57,143 bases of DNA from an uncultured Lachnospiraceae bacterium. Its GTDB lineage: Bacteria; Bacillota; Clostridia; Lachnospirales; Lachnospiraceae. Position 1 is the stretch's first letter. Each line of letters begins with the position of its first letter. The DNA is taken from positions 1-57,143 of the forward strand of contig CATKXE010000012.1 of the NCBI GenBank assembly GCA_949840465.1, written 5' to 3'. A model generated the notes under the pieces. That model ran no database searches and was not told the DNA's origin. It was given only the letters and a program-made list of their open reading frames with translations. Positions 25,524-34,137 of this stretch are shown here, one piece after another. The translations under genes and the position numbers were made by a program.

Positions 25524-26837
25524 CTACGGAATCGGAATCAATATCTTCACCTCAAACCAGTTCTCATTCAAAGCAGCCATCACGGAACCGTCATATTTCC
25601 TCACCGTACTCTGGATGCTTTTCATTCCATAGCCATGGAGACGCTTATCTTTCTTCGTGGTAATCGGCATCCCCTTCCTGAACTGGATGTGTTCCGTACA
25701 GTAATTTTCCGTACAGATACGCAGGAACTGTTTTTCCCGGACCACATAAAGCCGGATCAGGCGCATCCGCTCGTCAGGCAGCTTTTCCACAGATTCCATG
25801 GCATTGTCCAGCATATTCCCAAACAGGGCGCTGACGTCCATATCGTCCATAAAAAAGAGAAGTTCGCCCTCCACCACACATTTCAGTTCTATTTTCTTGC
25901 CCTGGCAAGCCGTGCTCTTGCTGGTCAGCACTGCGTCCAATACTTTATTGCCGGTTTTGTTCTGGGTCTCGTAGATCTTGATCTCCCGCTCCATCTGCTC
26001 CAGATATTCCACCGACTTCCGAGTGTTCATTTCTGTTTTCAGAAGCGTGATCTGGTGCTTCAGGTCATGATACTTCTGGTTCACCATATCAATATTTTCC
26101 TGAGACATCTGATAGCTCTTGTACTGCATTTCCATAATATTCTGCAGGGCATCCCGCTCAAACCGCACCTGCATGGCGCGTGCCTGGATGTGGTAGGCAT
26201 AGAGCAGGCAGATGCCGCAAAAGTCCACAAGGGTGCGGATGATGAAAATATCCCTGTTCATGGCCGTGCCGAACAGCCAGTCCGGATCCAGATAGCTCAT
26301 ATTGCTGACGCTGTACACCATGACTGCAATAATAAATACATTTAAAAGCTCCCGGCCGGTGATCTGAAATTCCTCGATATTTTTCCGCAAATGCCGTTCC
26401 AGGCAATACATCACGGTAAATACGGCTCCATAGACCAGAACCAATTCGAGGATGCGCCATACGGCCTGATAATCCGCCGGAACATCTGCGGCAAAATTAT
26501 AGTAGACCTGCCAGCACAATGACGCGCCGAATTCTGCATTGACGATCACCGTGGCTCCATAATATCCTGTTTCCTTCCATGTAAAATCACAGTTGAACCG
26601 TACATACAGAAACACCAGCACAATAATGACCATCATAGATGGGATGAACAGCCATTTCACCACGCCGTCCGTCAGATGCATAAAAACCTGCAGTGCGAGA
26701 AATACCGCCGCATCCATCAAAAACTGCCGTTTTTTCTTCGGCTTATCCTGATAAATACGGATGATCACAAAGGCTGACAGCCAATATGCAAATGCATAAT
26801 AATATCCCGGTGTATTCAGGACTTCTGCTCCTTTCAT
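25524..26837 (-). CDS. GHKL-type sensor histidine kinase (AgrC/VirS-like)
   Basis: 437 residues. The N-terminal 210 residues hold about six membrane helices with no extracellular domain. After a coiled coil, the phospho-acceptor His is in YHDLKHQITLL, then the GHKL ATPase: N-box FGNMLDNAMES, G-box HGYGMKSIQ. Kinases of this build sense peptides or small molecules at the membrane. The ATG overlaps the stop of the response regulator (ATGA), so they are translated together. No AgrB/AgrD peptide genes are visible. Located after GH43, so a role in glycan uptake is possible. Confidence 0.88.
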   Translation of the reverse strand: MKGAEVLNTPGYYYAFAYWLSAFVIIRIYQDKPKKKRQFLMDAAVFLALQVFMHLTDGVVKWLFIPSMMVIIVLVFLYVRFNCDFTWKETGYYGATVIVNAEFGASLCWQVYYNFAADVPADYQAVWRILELVLVYGAVFTVMYCLERHLRKNIEEFQITGRELLNVFIIAVMVYSVSNMSYLDPDWLFGTAMNRDIFIIRTLVDFCGICLLYAYHIQARAMQVRFERDALQNIMEMQYKSYQMSQENIDMVNQKYHDLKHQITLLKTEMNTRKSVEYLEQMEREIKIYETQNKTGNKVLDAVLTSKSTACQGKKIELKCVVEGELLFFMDDMDVSALFGNMLDNAMESVEKLPDERMRLIRLYVVREKQFLRICTENYCTEHIQFRKGMPITTKKDKRLHGYGMKSIQSTVRKYDGSVMAALNENWFEVKILIPIP

Positions 26838-27541
26838 CCCCACTCTCCATTCATACGTACATTCAGCGCGTCCAGAAATGCATTCCTCCTGCCCCGGCTC
26901 ATGGCAAGTATGTCGCCGTTAACTGTAAGGTCATTTCCACGGTAATGCTCCACATAGTCCAGATTCACGACGAAACTCCGGCTGCAGCTGAAAAACCGTT
27001 CGTCCAACTGGCTTAATGTATCTTTCAGCGTCCCTCTGGCTTCATATGTCCCCTCCGTGGTATGGTAAAGAAGCAGATGGTCCAGCACCTCCACATAACA
27101 GATGCCGGAGATATCCAGCTTCATTTTTCCGCCCTTTGTGGCAACGACCACATATTTTTTCTCGGAATTCCCAATCCGTTTCAGAGCCTTATTCATCGTC
27201 TCTGTAAAGGAAAAATAGGATATGGGCTTGAGCAAATAATCCAGGGCATTTACTTTATATCCCTGAATTGCGTACTGGGGCATATTCGTGACAAAAATCA
27301 GCTCCACATCCGAATCCATTTCCCGGATCCGCTGCGCCGCGCTCATGCCGTTCATGAAGGTCATCTCAATGTCCAGTATGATCAGGTCATATTTCGCCGT
27401 ATAATCGGTAATGATGTCTTCGCCGTCAGAAAATTCCGTGATCTCGAACTTCTGCTGCATTTCCTTTTCATAACGTTCCAAACATTTTTTTAATCGAGCC
27501 CTGTCATGGCTGTCATCTTCTACAATCGCAATATGAATCAT
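26834..27541 (-). CDS. LytTR-family response regulator
   Basis: 235 residues. Receiver domain 1-120 with IVEDD at the start and phospho-acceptor Asp57 in YDLIILDIEM; conserved LLKPIS near 108. The LytTR DNA-binding domain covers about 130-230 (EVLDHLLLYH, FFSCSRSFVVNLDYVEHY). It pairs with the adjacent kinase. I chose the ATG at 27541, about 9 bases after GTGGGG. The GH43 gene ends 65 bases upstream, so the three genes can form one transcript and the regulator may control that glycosidase. Confidence 0.9.
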   Translation of the reverse strand: MIHIAIVEDDSHDRARLKKCLERYEKEMQQKFEITEFSDGEDIITDYTAKYDLIILDIEMTFMNGMSAAQRIREMDSDVELIFVTNMPQYAIQGYKVNALDYLLKPISYFSFTETMNKALKRIGNSEKKYVVVATKGGKMKLDISGICYVEVLDHLLLYHTTEGTYEARGTLKDTLSQLDERFFSCSRSFVVNLDYVEHYRGNDLTVNGDILAMSRGRRNAFLDALNVRMNGEWG

Positions 27542-27606
27542 ACCCATATCCCCCACTTTTGCATCCAACCTGTTACGCAAATCGGCTGCCTGCTGAAAAT
27601 CACACA

Positions 27607-29058
27607 CTAAGCCAGATCAAACGAAATAAAATCAAAGCTGCCCTTTCCTTCAAATTTGAAAAACAATGCCTGTTTTTCTCCCGGCGCTTTTAACTCCGAT
27701 ACAAAACCATGCGCCTCTCTGGTCGGCTTCACCTCAATCTCCGCCACCGGCCTGCCATCCTCTGCGGTACGGATATACACGGTCCCGCTGGCATTTCCCT
27801 TAATATTGATCCGGATTTTTGAGGTCTGCGTCAGGTCAAAATATTTGAATCCCGCCACCGCGCCGTCGTCCATATTTGCAATATACTGGTCATCCCCTGA
27901 CTCCCTGTCTTTGCCGTCCTGGGTAAAATAGGGGTATCCCTTTTTCGGATGCTTGATCATGCTTAAAAACCGCGTCCCCTTTTTGCCATACAGGTTGCAG
28001 GCGATGTAGCTGGGATAACGCCCTTTTCCTGCCAGCGGTTTTCCGTTCAGCCCGCAGGATGTAAGCTCTGCCTGATAAAATTTCCCGTCCTCAAAACGGA
28101 TCTTCTCCGCGCAGGCCTGCCGGGAGGACTGTTTCCGGTTGCTGTGCCGGTGGTAGAAAATATAGTATTCTCCGTTGATCTCAATGATGCTGCCGTGGGT
28201 ATTGCCCGTATAATTCTTTGCATGGTTCACATCCGTCACCCCCGGCATCCCGATATCCCCGTTGCTGACCAGAATCCCGCCATATGCAAAACCGCCGGTG
28301 GGATTGTGGCTGGTGGCATAGCAGAGCTCGTGGCTGTTCAGGGAACTGTAAATAAAATAATACGTCCCGTTGAATTTACGCATGGAACTCGCCTCCAGGA
28401 AGGGATGCCCCTCATAAGGGGTCCCCGGCGCCTCTTTTTCCCCTGCAATCCCGATATACATGGGACCTTCCCGGACGGTCAGCATATCTGACGGATCCAG
28501 TTCAAAACACATAGGGCCGTGCTCCGTAGGTTTGGAGCCGTCCAAAAGGATTGGGTTTCCCGCCAGCGCAAAACCACTGTACATATACAGCCGCCCGTCG
28601 TCATCCATAAAAATTCCCGGGTCGAACTGGAACGGTTCATTCTTCTTGCCCACAGGCACGCCGTCGTCGTATTTTACATACCCGTAAAATTCATATTTTC
28701 CCGCAGGCTCGTCACAGACTGCCACGGAGATCATCTTCGTGCCGCCCATGAAATAGTACAGATAATATTTTCCGTCCGGCCCCTGCGCCATGTCCGGCGC
28801 CGCCAGCCCGTTGGTCAGGCGGATACGGGGCGCGGCCGGATCCTGCTCCCGTTTATAGATACAGCCTTCGTATCTCCAATTACTCAGGTCATGAACCGGA
28901 GCCGACCAGCATACATAATCGCCCAGGCAGAAATTCAGGCCGTTGAAAAGATCGTGGGATCCGTATATGTAAATACGGTCTCCTACAATATGCGGCTCGG
29001 CGTCCGGCACATATTCATAGCTTGGCAGATACGGGTTAAAAGCTTGCTTTGTTTTCAT
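27607..29058 (-). CDS. Glycoside hydrolase family 43 (arabinosidase/xylosidase type)
   Basis: 483 residues, no signal peptide, so cytoplasmic. The GH43 five-bladed propeller spans about 8-320. The catalytic base is Asp19 (YVPDAEPHIVGDRIY), Asp146 (FQFDPGIFMDDDG) is the pKa modulator, and Glu222 (FLEASSMRKFNG) is the acid. The C-terminal part (from about 385) looks like a small beta-sandwich carbohydrate-binding domain (TSKIRINIKGNASGTVYIRT). It should remove arabinose or xylose units from plant-cell-wall oligosaccharides; the exact sugar cannot be assigned. GGAGG precedes the ATG. It probably shares a transcript with the response regulator and kinase. Confidence 0.87.
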   Translation of the reverse strand: MKTKQAFNPYLPSYEYVPDAEPHIVGDRIYIYGSHDLFNGLNFCLGDYVCWSAPVHDLSNWRYEGCIYKREQDPAAPRIRLTNGLAAPDMAQGPDGKYYLYYFMGGTKMISVAVCDEPAGKYEFYGYVKYDDGVPVGKKNEPFQFDPGIFMDDDGRLYMYSGFALAGNPILLDGSKPTEHGPMCFELDPSDMLTVREGPMYIGIAGEKEAPGTPYEGHPFLEASSMRKFNGTYYFIYSSLNSHELCYATSHNPTGGFAYGGILVSNGDIGMPGVTDVNHAKNYTGNTHGSIIEINGEYYIFYHRHSNRKQSSRQACAEKIRFEDGKFYQAELTSCGLNGKPLAGKGRYPSYIACNLYGKKGTRFLSMIKHPKKGYPYFTQDGKDRESGDDQYIANMDDGAVAGFKYFDLTQTSKIRINIKGNASGTVYIRTAEDGRPVAEIEVKPTREAHGFVSELKAPGEKQALFFKFEGKGSFDFISFDLA

Positions 29059-29121
29059 TTCAGAACCTCCACTCCATTTTATCTGTTATTTCGTGTTTCG
29101 TCCACGTTTTTCTTGTGGGTT

Positions 29122-29130
29122 ATTATAGCA
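29122..29130 (-). promoter_or_regulatory. Extended -10 promoter of the GH43-two-component operon
   Basis: On the minus strand TGC-TATAAT is a perfect extended -10, about 65 bases before the GH43 start. There is no convincing -35. A TGGACG motif occurs about 35 bases upstream and again about 25 bases downstream of the -10, which might be regulator sites. Confidence 0.5.
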
Positions 29131-29182
29131 TTTTTTTCATTTTTCGCATTTTTCTGACGCAGAACGTCCATTTTTTAGCGTG

Positions 29183-29258
29183 GACAGCCCCCGAAGAACG
29201 AAAAAGGTCAGAGCCCACGGCCTGGCCGGACGCGAACAGCAACGAAAAAGGGGCTGTC
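29183..29258. other. Stem with internal repeat between CmpB-type gene and GH43
   Basis: GACAGCCCC (29183-29191) pairs with GGGGCTGTC (29250-29258). Inside is a GC-rich part and two copies of AACGAAAAAGG (29197-29207 and 29241-29251). It lies just after the stop of the minus-strand gene at 29277 and may be its terminator (a T-run follows on the minus strand). Confidence 0.45.
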
Positions 29259-29276
29259 ATCCAACCCCTTCATCTC

Positions 29277-30569
29277 TCAATCCACTATGACCGCATTGGG
29301 ATAAATTCTTTCTACCCTTGCATCGTCAAAGTGCGCGTCTGTCCATACCTGCCATTTTTCTTCCGCCGCAATCTCCTCCTGCCGCTGTCCGTAACGCAGA
29401 AGCGCCATGCAGGAGACCGTAATATTGCAGCACATAAATACGATCAGTCCCCATGTAAAGACTTTCCCCAATATCACCGGAAGTTTTTCTATCATATCGG
29501 AAATAAACGGGTAACAGCACTTGAACCAAACGACTGCGGCAATTCCCCAGAAAAAGCAGTACAGAAGGTTAATCCTCCCGCCTAAGTTGAACGGGATCTC
29601 ACTGTAATCCCAGAACACGGTGCCGAATACCATTTCCGTAAATACGCTGCAGAAATATTCGTAAGCCCCTCCAAGGAAAGTCCCCGCCAAAAACAAAAAC
29701 CTGTCTGAACGGTTCCTGTATTTATACAGCATGGCCGTCACCAGCGCAATGGCAAGCCCCCAGACAATGCTGAACGGCCCCCAGACCACGCTGCTCCTGC
29801 TCATCCAAACCCCTGCCGTGACCCGGCAGAAGACAGTCTCCGTGATGTCCCCGAGAAACGCGCCCACAAAGAACAGCAGCACCACTTTATAAAAGCCGCA
29901 GCCTTCTGCAAACGTCCCGAATACTTCCTCCATCTCCAACTGCCTGACGGCCTGATATGCGCCGTGGATACGCTTTTCCACCTGCCTGGAAATGAGTTTT
30001 CCCAGCCGGGCGGCCACATTCGCAAACTGGCTGTCCGCCGCTTCCCACCGATCCAGACAGCCGCTTTTTCCTGTAATCAATATGTAGGACGCCATGGCGT
30101 CTATGGCCAATGCGATCAATACGGCCCATACCATCACTTTGCCGGGCAAATCCGGCAGGATATGATATACCCGGTACAAGAGCGGGTTTCCCCATTTGAC
30201 ACTGATAAACCCAAGCGCTCCCCAGAGCAGGGACATGGGAAGGCAGATATACCCATCCAGATTCCAACGAATCTCAGAATAGTCCCACCATCTCTCATGG
30301 TAATATTTTTCAATCAGATGCCCCGCGATCCATTCCAGTGACACCGCATAGATCATGCCTCCCAAAAACAGCCACAGTCCTGTCAGCCCCTGAAGGCCGA
30401 CAGCCATCAGGACGGCCGCCGTGCCATATATAATACAAAACGGACCGTTGATCACGCCCCTGTTTACAAATTTTTTCTGTTTTACTGCCGCGGCGCATGT
30501 CTCCAGAACCCATCCTGAGAATGAATAGGCCACAAACAGCCAGAGCAGATCGTATCCTGTGTACTCCAT
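29277..30569 (-). CDS. Membrane protein with two CmpB-type (putative ABC type IV) domains
   Basis: 430 residues with about ten membrane helices. Two similar halves are visible, each of the ABC_trans_CmpB kind. The first (about 8-150) has AYSFSGWVLETCAAAV, NRGVINGPFCIIYG and WWDYSEIRWNLDGYI. The second (about 225-375) has GAFLGDITETVFCRV, SSVVWGPFSIVWG and FWDYSEIPFNLGGRI. Single-domain members are about 220 residues, so this is an internal duplication. The role of the family (possibly export) is not established. GGAGG lies before the ATG. It follows a HAD gene on the same strand by 54 bases. Confidence 0.85.
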   Translation of the reverse strand: MEYTGYDLLWLFVAYSFSGWVLETCAAAVKQKKFVNRGVINGPFCIIYGTAAVLMAVGLQGLTGLWLFLGGMIYAVSLEWIAGHLIEKYYHERWWDYSEIRWNLDGYICLPMSLLWGALGFISVKWGNPLLYRVYHILPDLPGKVMVWAVLIALAIDAMASYILITGKSGCLDRWEAADSQFANVAARLGKLISRQVEKRIHGAYQAVRQLEMEEVFGTFAEGCGFYKVVLLFFVGAFLGDITETVFCRVTAGVWMSRSSVVWGPFSIVWGLAIALVTAMLYKYRNRSDRFLFLAGTFLGGAYEYFCSVFTEMVFGTVFWDYSEIPFNLGGRINLLYCFFWGIAAVVWFKCCYPFISDMIEKLPVILGKVFTWGLIVFMCCNITVSCMALLRYGQRQEEIAAEEKWQVWTDAHFDDARVERIYPNAVIVD

Positions 30570-30594
30570 TTTGTTCCTCCCTGGTTAGGAACCA

Positions 30595-30626
30595 TAGGAA
30601 AATCGTCTGCTTACATGATTTTCCTA
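30595..30626 (-). other. Intercistronic hairpin between the HAD and CmpB-type genes
   Basis: TAGGAAAATC and GATTTTCCTA form a perfect 10-bp stem with a 12-base loop. The stem includes the HAD stop codon and there is no T-tract after it, so it is more likely an mRNA-processing or stability element than a terminator. Confidence 0.45.
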
Positions 30627-31313
30627 CAGTTCTGTAAAATATTTGCAATCCTCAAATGAGCGGATCACCGGAAATGGCATGTCCTGCTCCGGCTCTTTTC
30701 CCATCGTATACCAGATTCCATGCAGGCCGGATGCGATCGCGCCCTCCACATCCTTTTCGAGGCTGTCCCCGATAAATGCGCATTCCTCTGCCGGACATCC
30801 GGCTTTTTCCACACAGAGCCCGAAAAACTTCGGATGCGGCTTCTCCACTCCCGCCTCTTCGCTCGTTATCACCATATCAATATAAGGCGACAGCCCAAGC
30901 ACTTCCAGTTTCCGGTATTGTACATACGCGGTCATATCTGTGCCGATTCCAATCCGGATATTTTTTGCTTTCAGATTCTGAAATAACTTCACAGTACCGG
31001 AAAAGGGAGTGATCTTATCCAGTATGGTGTCCCAATATTTCCGGCAAAGGCTCCTTGCATGCGGAAACACAGGCTGTCCCAGCAATTCCATCATACACTG
31101 GAATCTGATCAGACGGTTGTGGATGGAAGCGGTATCTGTGCCCACCCTCCCTGCTTCCAGTTTCCACGCTTTTTGGTAATAGTCCCTGAACGTTTCTCCT
31201 TCCAGCCCAAAGACAGTCCGGCAATATTCCTGAACCGCCTCCATCCCGCATAAATTTGCCCTGTCAAAGTCATAAAGCGTATTATCTATGTCAAAAATCA
31301 CTGTCTTCATCAT
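30624..31313 (-). CDS. HAD-family hydrolase (YjjG/YfnB-like)
   Basis: 229 residues. Motif I FDIDNTLYDFD (nucleophile Asp8), motif II IGTDMTAYVQ, motif III EKPHPKFF with the lysine, and motif IV AFIGDSLEKDVEG. A helical C1 cap lies between motifs I and II. The YjjG/YfnB branch hydrolyses nucleoside monophosphates or similar small phosphates. GGAGG lies before the ATG. Apparently co-transcribed with the CmpB-type protein gene. Confidence 0.85.
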   Translation of the reverse strand: MMKTVIFDIDNTLYDFDRANLCGMEAVQEYCRTVFGLEGETFRDYYQKAWKLEAGRVGTDTASIHNRLIRFQCMMELLGQPVFPHARSLCRKYWDTILDKITPFSGTVKLFQNLKAKNIRIGIGTDMTAYVQYRKLEVLGLSPYIDMVITSEEAGVEKPHPKFFGLCVEKAGCPAEECAFIGDSLEKDVEGAIASGLHGIWYTMGKEPEQDMPFPVIRSFEDCKYFTEL

Positions 31314-31430
31314 ACCGTGCCTCCCAATTTCCCATAGCCTTCCATAACTCGATTATATAGGAAACCTCCTGATTTTACAAGCGTACTTTCCTCTCAGGCC
31401 GGCCTTTCGCTTTTTTCACGAGTCAAAGCC

Positions 31431-31459
31431 CCCGCAGCAAGCTGACGGGGCATCAAATT
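31431..31459. repeat. Tail-only copy D of the dispersed repeat
   Basis: AGTCAAAGCCCCCGCAGCAA followed by GCTGACGGGGCATCAAA. It matches the palindromic tail of copies A and C only. It lies between divergent genes (31313 and 31627); about 90 further bases of that gap hold nothing I can name. Confidence 0.55.
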
Positions 31460-31552
31460 AAAACAGGGGACAACAGGTATTTGACCGCCGCCATTTCTAA
31501 AGCCAAATGCTGAAATGTTTTATTGCAGCATACCTCGCAGACCTCATACCAC

Positions 31553-31580
31553 TTGCAAAACCCGGGCAGTCTGCTATAAT
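31553..31580 (+). promoter_or_regulatory. Promoter of the AraC-family regulator gene
   Basis: TTGCAA, 16 bases, TATAAT (31575-31580). The start codon follows 46 bases later, after AAGGAGGGC. Confidence 0.6.
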
Positions 31581-31626
31581 TTAGGAAGTATCTTTATCGG
31601 TCTGATTCATTTTTCAAGGAGGGCTT

Positions 31627-32757
31627 ATGCCATACTACATAACTTACGGTGAATTTCAGTTCCATCTGCAGGACTATTATAAACGTACCGGAAGCCGGAT
31701 GCAGTTTCCGGAAATGACGGATTACCTCTTCCGCAAAGGGCTGATGTCCGCTGCTCCGCCCCATGAACTGCCCTCGAACAAGATGTATGGAATCTTGACA
31801 GACAAAGAATTTGATGAAGCCGTCAATTCCTTTGTTCTTACCTTAACTCCGTACCACTCGATTTCCTCGGATGTATTAGAGCCTGATATCATCCCCATGG
31901 CACGGGATGTATTTATCATCCGGCATCCCCGCTACACACGGCCGTACAGGCATACGCACAATTATTTTGAGATTAATTTTGTAGCCTCCGGGGAATGCCA
32001 TCTGTCTTTTGAGAATGAAAACAGGCTGTTGAAAGCCGGAGAGCTCTGCATCATTGCCCCGTCTTCGAAGCATGACGTGATCATTGAGGACGACGAGTCG
32101 TTTGTGTTTACCATCATGATACGGAAAAGCACTTTTAATACCACTTTTTTCTCCCTGATGTCGCAGAAAAACCTGCTCTCCTATTTTTTCCGTACCATTC
32201 TGCAGGGCGACGCGCATTCCAACTACCTGCTGTTCTACTCGGATGATATCCACTGGCTGAAAATCATCATCCGCAATGCAATGGCAGAGTGCTACAAGCA
32301 TGATACTTTCAGCAATACCAATGCCATCAACTGGATCCATCTGTTTTTTACACATTTACTGCGTGATTACAGCAAGACAGTCCAGTTCTACAACTACCAG
32401 CTTGGGACAGACTTTTCCTTGATCCTACAGTACATCCAGCATAATTACCAGACGCTGACACTGGCGTCGCTGGCTGAATTTTTCCACTACAGCGAGCCCC
32501 ATCTGAGTACGCTGATCAAGCAGAATACAGGGTGCGGCTTCACGGCGTTAATCAAGCAGCTCCGCATGGCTGACGCAGTGTCTTATCTGGTCAATACAAA
32601 AATGAAGATCAGTGAAATCGCAGAATGTGTGGGGTATAATTCTGCGGATCACTTTTCGAGGATTTTCCGCTCTGAGTATAAGATGTCGCCTCAGGAATAC
32701 CGGAAAACACACCAGAATACTGAGGATCTGTTCCAGCCTATGGCGCAGGGCACTTAA
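31627..32757 (+). CDS. AraC-family transcriptional regulator with cupin sensor
   Basis: 376 residues. A cupin-type sugar-sensing fold lies around 100-170 (YRHTHNYFEINFVASGECHL, LKAGELCIIAPSSKHDV). The two AraC helix-turn-helices are at the C-terminus (about 265-365): SLAEFFHYSEPHLSTLIKQ and ISEIAECVGYNSADHFSRIF followed by FRSEYKMSPQEYRK. Such regulators switch carbohydrate genes. The first 90 residues are an extra helical region. Strong AGGAGG before the ATG. It is not adjacent to the glycosidase locus, so the target is unknown. Confidence 0.9.
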   Translation: MPYYITYGEFQFHLQDYYKRTGSRMQFPEMTDYLFRKGLMSAAPPHELPSNKMYGILTDKEFDEAVNSFVLTLTPYHSISSDVLEPDIIPMARDVFIIRHPRYTRPYRHTHNYFEINFVASGECHLSFENENRLLKAGELCIIAPSSKHDVIIEDDESFVFTIMIRKSTFNTTFFSLMSQKNLLSYFFRTILQGDAHSNYLLFYSDDIHWLKIIIRNAMAECYKHDTFSNTNAINWIHLFFTHLLRDYSKTVQFYNYQLGTDFSLILQYIQHNYQTLTLASLAEFFHYSEPHLSTLIKQNTGCGFTALIKQLRMADAVSYLVNTKMKISEIAECVGYNSADHFSRIFRSEYKMSPQEYRKTHQNTEDLFQPMAQGT

Positions 32758-32931
32758 TCCAGGCGTCTGTGAAGGTGATTTTGAAATAGACTTTATGCCT
32801 TGTCTGTGGTATACTTGACTGGTAGAAAAAGAGAGAGCCTCAATAAAGGCAGATACAACGCATTTTTACTAGTTTGCATAGTTCTGACTGTCGACTTTTT
32901 GTAAGATAGGCTTCTATGAAGGAGGGATACT

Positions 32932-33306
32932 ATGACTGACAGCCAAAAACTTGATCTTTTAATTTCAGAAATCCAGGGGATGAAACAGGATGTGGGCGGG
33001 CTTAAGCAGGATGTGGGCGAGCTCAAGCAGGATGTGGCCGGGCTCAAGCAGGACACAAGCCAGCTGAAACAGGATGTGGCACGGATTGACAGGCGGCTTA
33101 CGGGTCTTGAACTGCATCTTGAAAACGGTACGGACAAAAATATTCAATTAATTGCTGAAAATTTCATTGAACTTACAAAGAAACTCAATCAGGCAATCCC
33201 GGTAGCTGATAAAAATCTTGCCTATGAGGTAAAAGTAAATTATCTGATAGAAAAGGTACAGCTCCTTGAAAAAGAAATTGATGAGCTGAAAAGAAAAACC
33301 GCTTGA
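32932..33306 (+). CDS. Heptad-repeat coiled-coil protein
   Basis: 124 residues. Residues 15-55 are tandem copies of a seven-residue unit, LKQDVxG/E, an ideal coiled coil. The remainder is also helical (ELTKKLNQAIPV and a final EKVQLLEKEIDELKRK). No catalytic motif or membrane helix. It probably oligomerises or scaffolds. GGAGGG precedes the ATG. The gene for a YbaK-type deacylase starts 33 bases after it, so the two may be co-transcribed. Confidence 0.75.
   Translation: MTDSQKLDLLISEIQGMKQDVGGLKQDVGELKQDVAGLKQDTSQLKQDVARIDRRLTGLELHLENGTDKNIQLIAENFIELTKKLNQAIPVADKNLAYEVKVNYLIEKVQLLEKEIDELKRKTA
32983..33087 (+). repeat. 21-bp tandem repeat inside the coiled-coil gene
   Basis: Five units of 21 bp, consensus AAGCAGGATGTGGGCGGGCTC, in phase with the codons, so each unit adds exactly three half-heptads (seven residues). 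Units 1-3 are nearly identical, 4 and 5 diverged. Copy number can change without frameshift. Confidence 0.8.
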
Positions 33307-33338
33307 AAATAGAGAGACAGCACACCGGAGGAACAGAC

Positions 33339-33887
33339 ATGATAATAGAAACAGGCCGCCCCCATGACCTCAGCGGGAGGCTTCAAAAGGAAATCCGTGT
33401 CTATGACCTGTTGGACAGGCTTCAAATAGAATATGACCGGGCAGACCATGCGGTTGTGGACACCATGGAGGATTGCCAGAAAGTCAGCAGCAAGCTCCAT
33501 GTGGATATCTGCAAGAACTTATTTCTCTGCAACCGCCAGCATACGCAGTTTTATCTGCTGCTGATGCCGGACGGGAAAAAATTTCTCACCAAAGAGCTGT
33601 CCAGGCAGATCGGCTCCTCACGCCTTTCTTTTGCCGGGGCGGAATATATGGAACGCCTGCTGGATATCACTCCCGGTTCGGTCAGCGTCATGGGGCTGAT
33701 GAATGATTCTGAAAATCAGGTTCGTCTCCTCATGGACGAAGATCTGCTGCGTGAAGAATATCTGGGATGCCATCCCTGTATCAACACTTCCAGCATCAGG
33801 ATCCGGACAAAGGATGTACTGGACATTTTCCTTCCGGCAGTACACCATGACATGGAGGCAGTGCATCTGGAGGGCGGGGAATCATAA
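33339..33887 (+). CDS. YbaK/ProX-type aminoacyl-tRNA deacylase (PrdX-like)
   Basis: 182 residues. The YbaK/prolyl-tRNA editing fold is recognised by VYDLLDRLQIEYDRADHAVV, CKNLFLCNR, FYLLLMPDGKKF with its conserved lysine, and TPGSVSVMGLMND. Stand-alone members remove wrongly attached amino acids (Ala or Cys on tRNA-Pro and similar). GGAGG lies 7 bases before the ATG at 33339. A strong terminator follows. Confidence 0.85.
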   Translation: MIIETGRPHDLSGRLQKEIRVYDLLDRLQIEYDRADHAVVDTMEDCQKVSSKLHVDICKNLFLCNRQHTQFYLLLMPDGKKFLTKELSRQIGSSRLSFAGAEYMERLLDITPGSVSVMGLMNDSENQVRLLMDEDLLREEYLGCHPCINTSSIRIRTKDVLDIFLPAVHHDMEAVHLEGGES

Positions 33888-33905
33888 GAAAATATGCAAT
33901 CTGGT

Positions 33906-33949
33906 ATACTCCCGAAAGGCATCCCATAATTCCTGCCTTTCGGGAGTAT
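33906..33949 (+). terminator. Strong hairpin after the deacylase gene
   Basis: A perfect 16-bp stem, ATACTCCCGAAAGGCA with its complement, and a 12-base loop, 18 bases past the stop. The T-tract is only TATTTCC. Confidence 0.6.
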
Positions 33950-34135
33950 TTCCGGTATCCCTTTGACCGGGAATGCCCGAATGATTATTTTGCAAAAATC
34001 TATGCGGAAGATCCCTGTTACATACTTGTGATCGATCCGGGAAACTTAAGCGCCGCTGCCATTGTGGATGAATTTCCATTCCCCCCAGGAGCAGCGACCT
34101 CCCATTTTCGAATGAACGGACAAACCGACGATCTG
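33950..34135 (+). pseudogene. Unrecognised open stretch between convergent genes
   Basis: A frame through REYFRYPFDRECPNDYF, KIYAEDPCYILVIDPG and NLSAAAIVDEFPFPP looks protein-like but has no start or ribosome site, begins inside the hairpin at 33906-33949, and runs into the 3' end of the cardiolipin synthase gene on the other strand. It may be the end of a lost gene. Confidence 0.25.
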
Positions 34136-34137
34136 CC

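Noticed and set aside
25524..27541. Complete agr-type quorum-sensing system
   Set aside because: Kinase and regulator fit, but no AgrB-like membrane protease or peptide gene is near; the upstream gene encodes GH43.
32983..33087. 21-bp repeats considered as a CRISPR array
   Set aside because: Units are contiguous with no spacers and lie in frame inside a coiled-coil gene.
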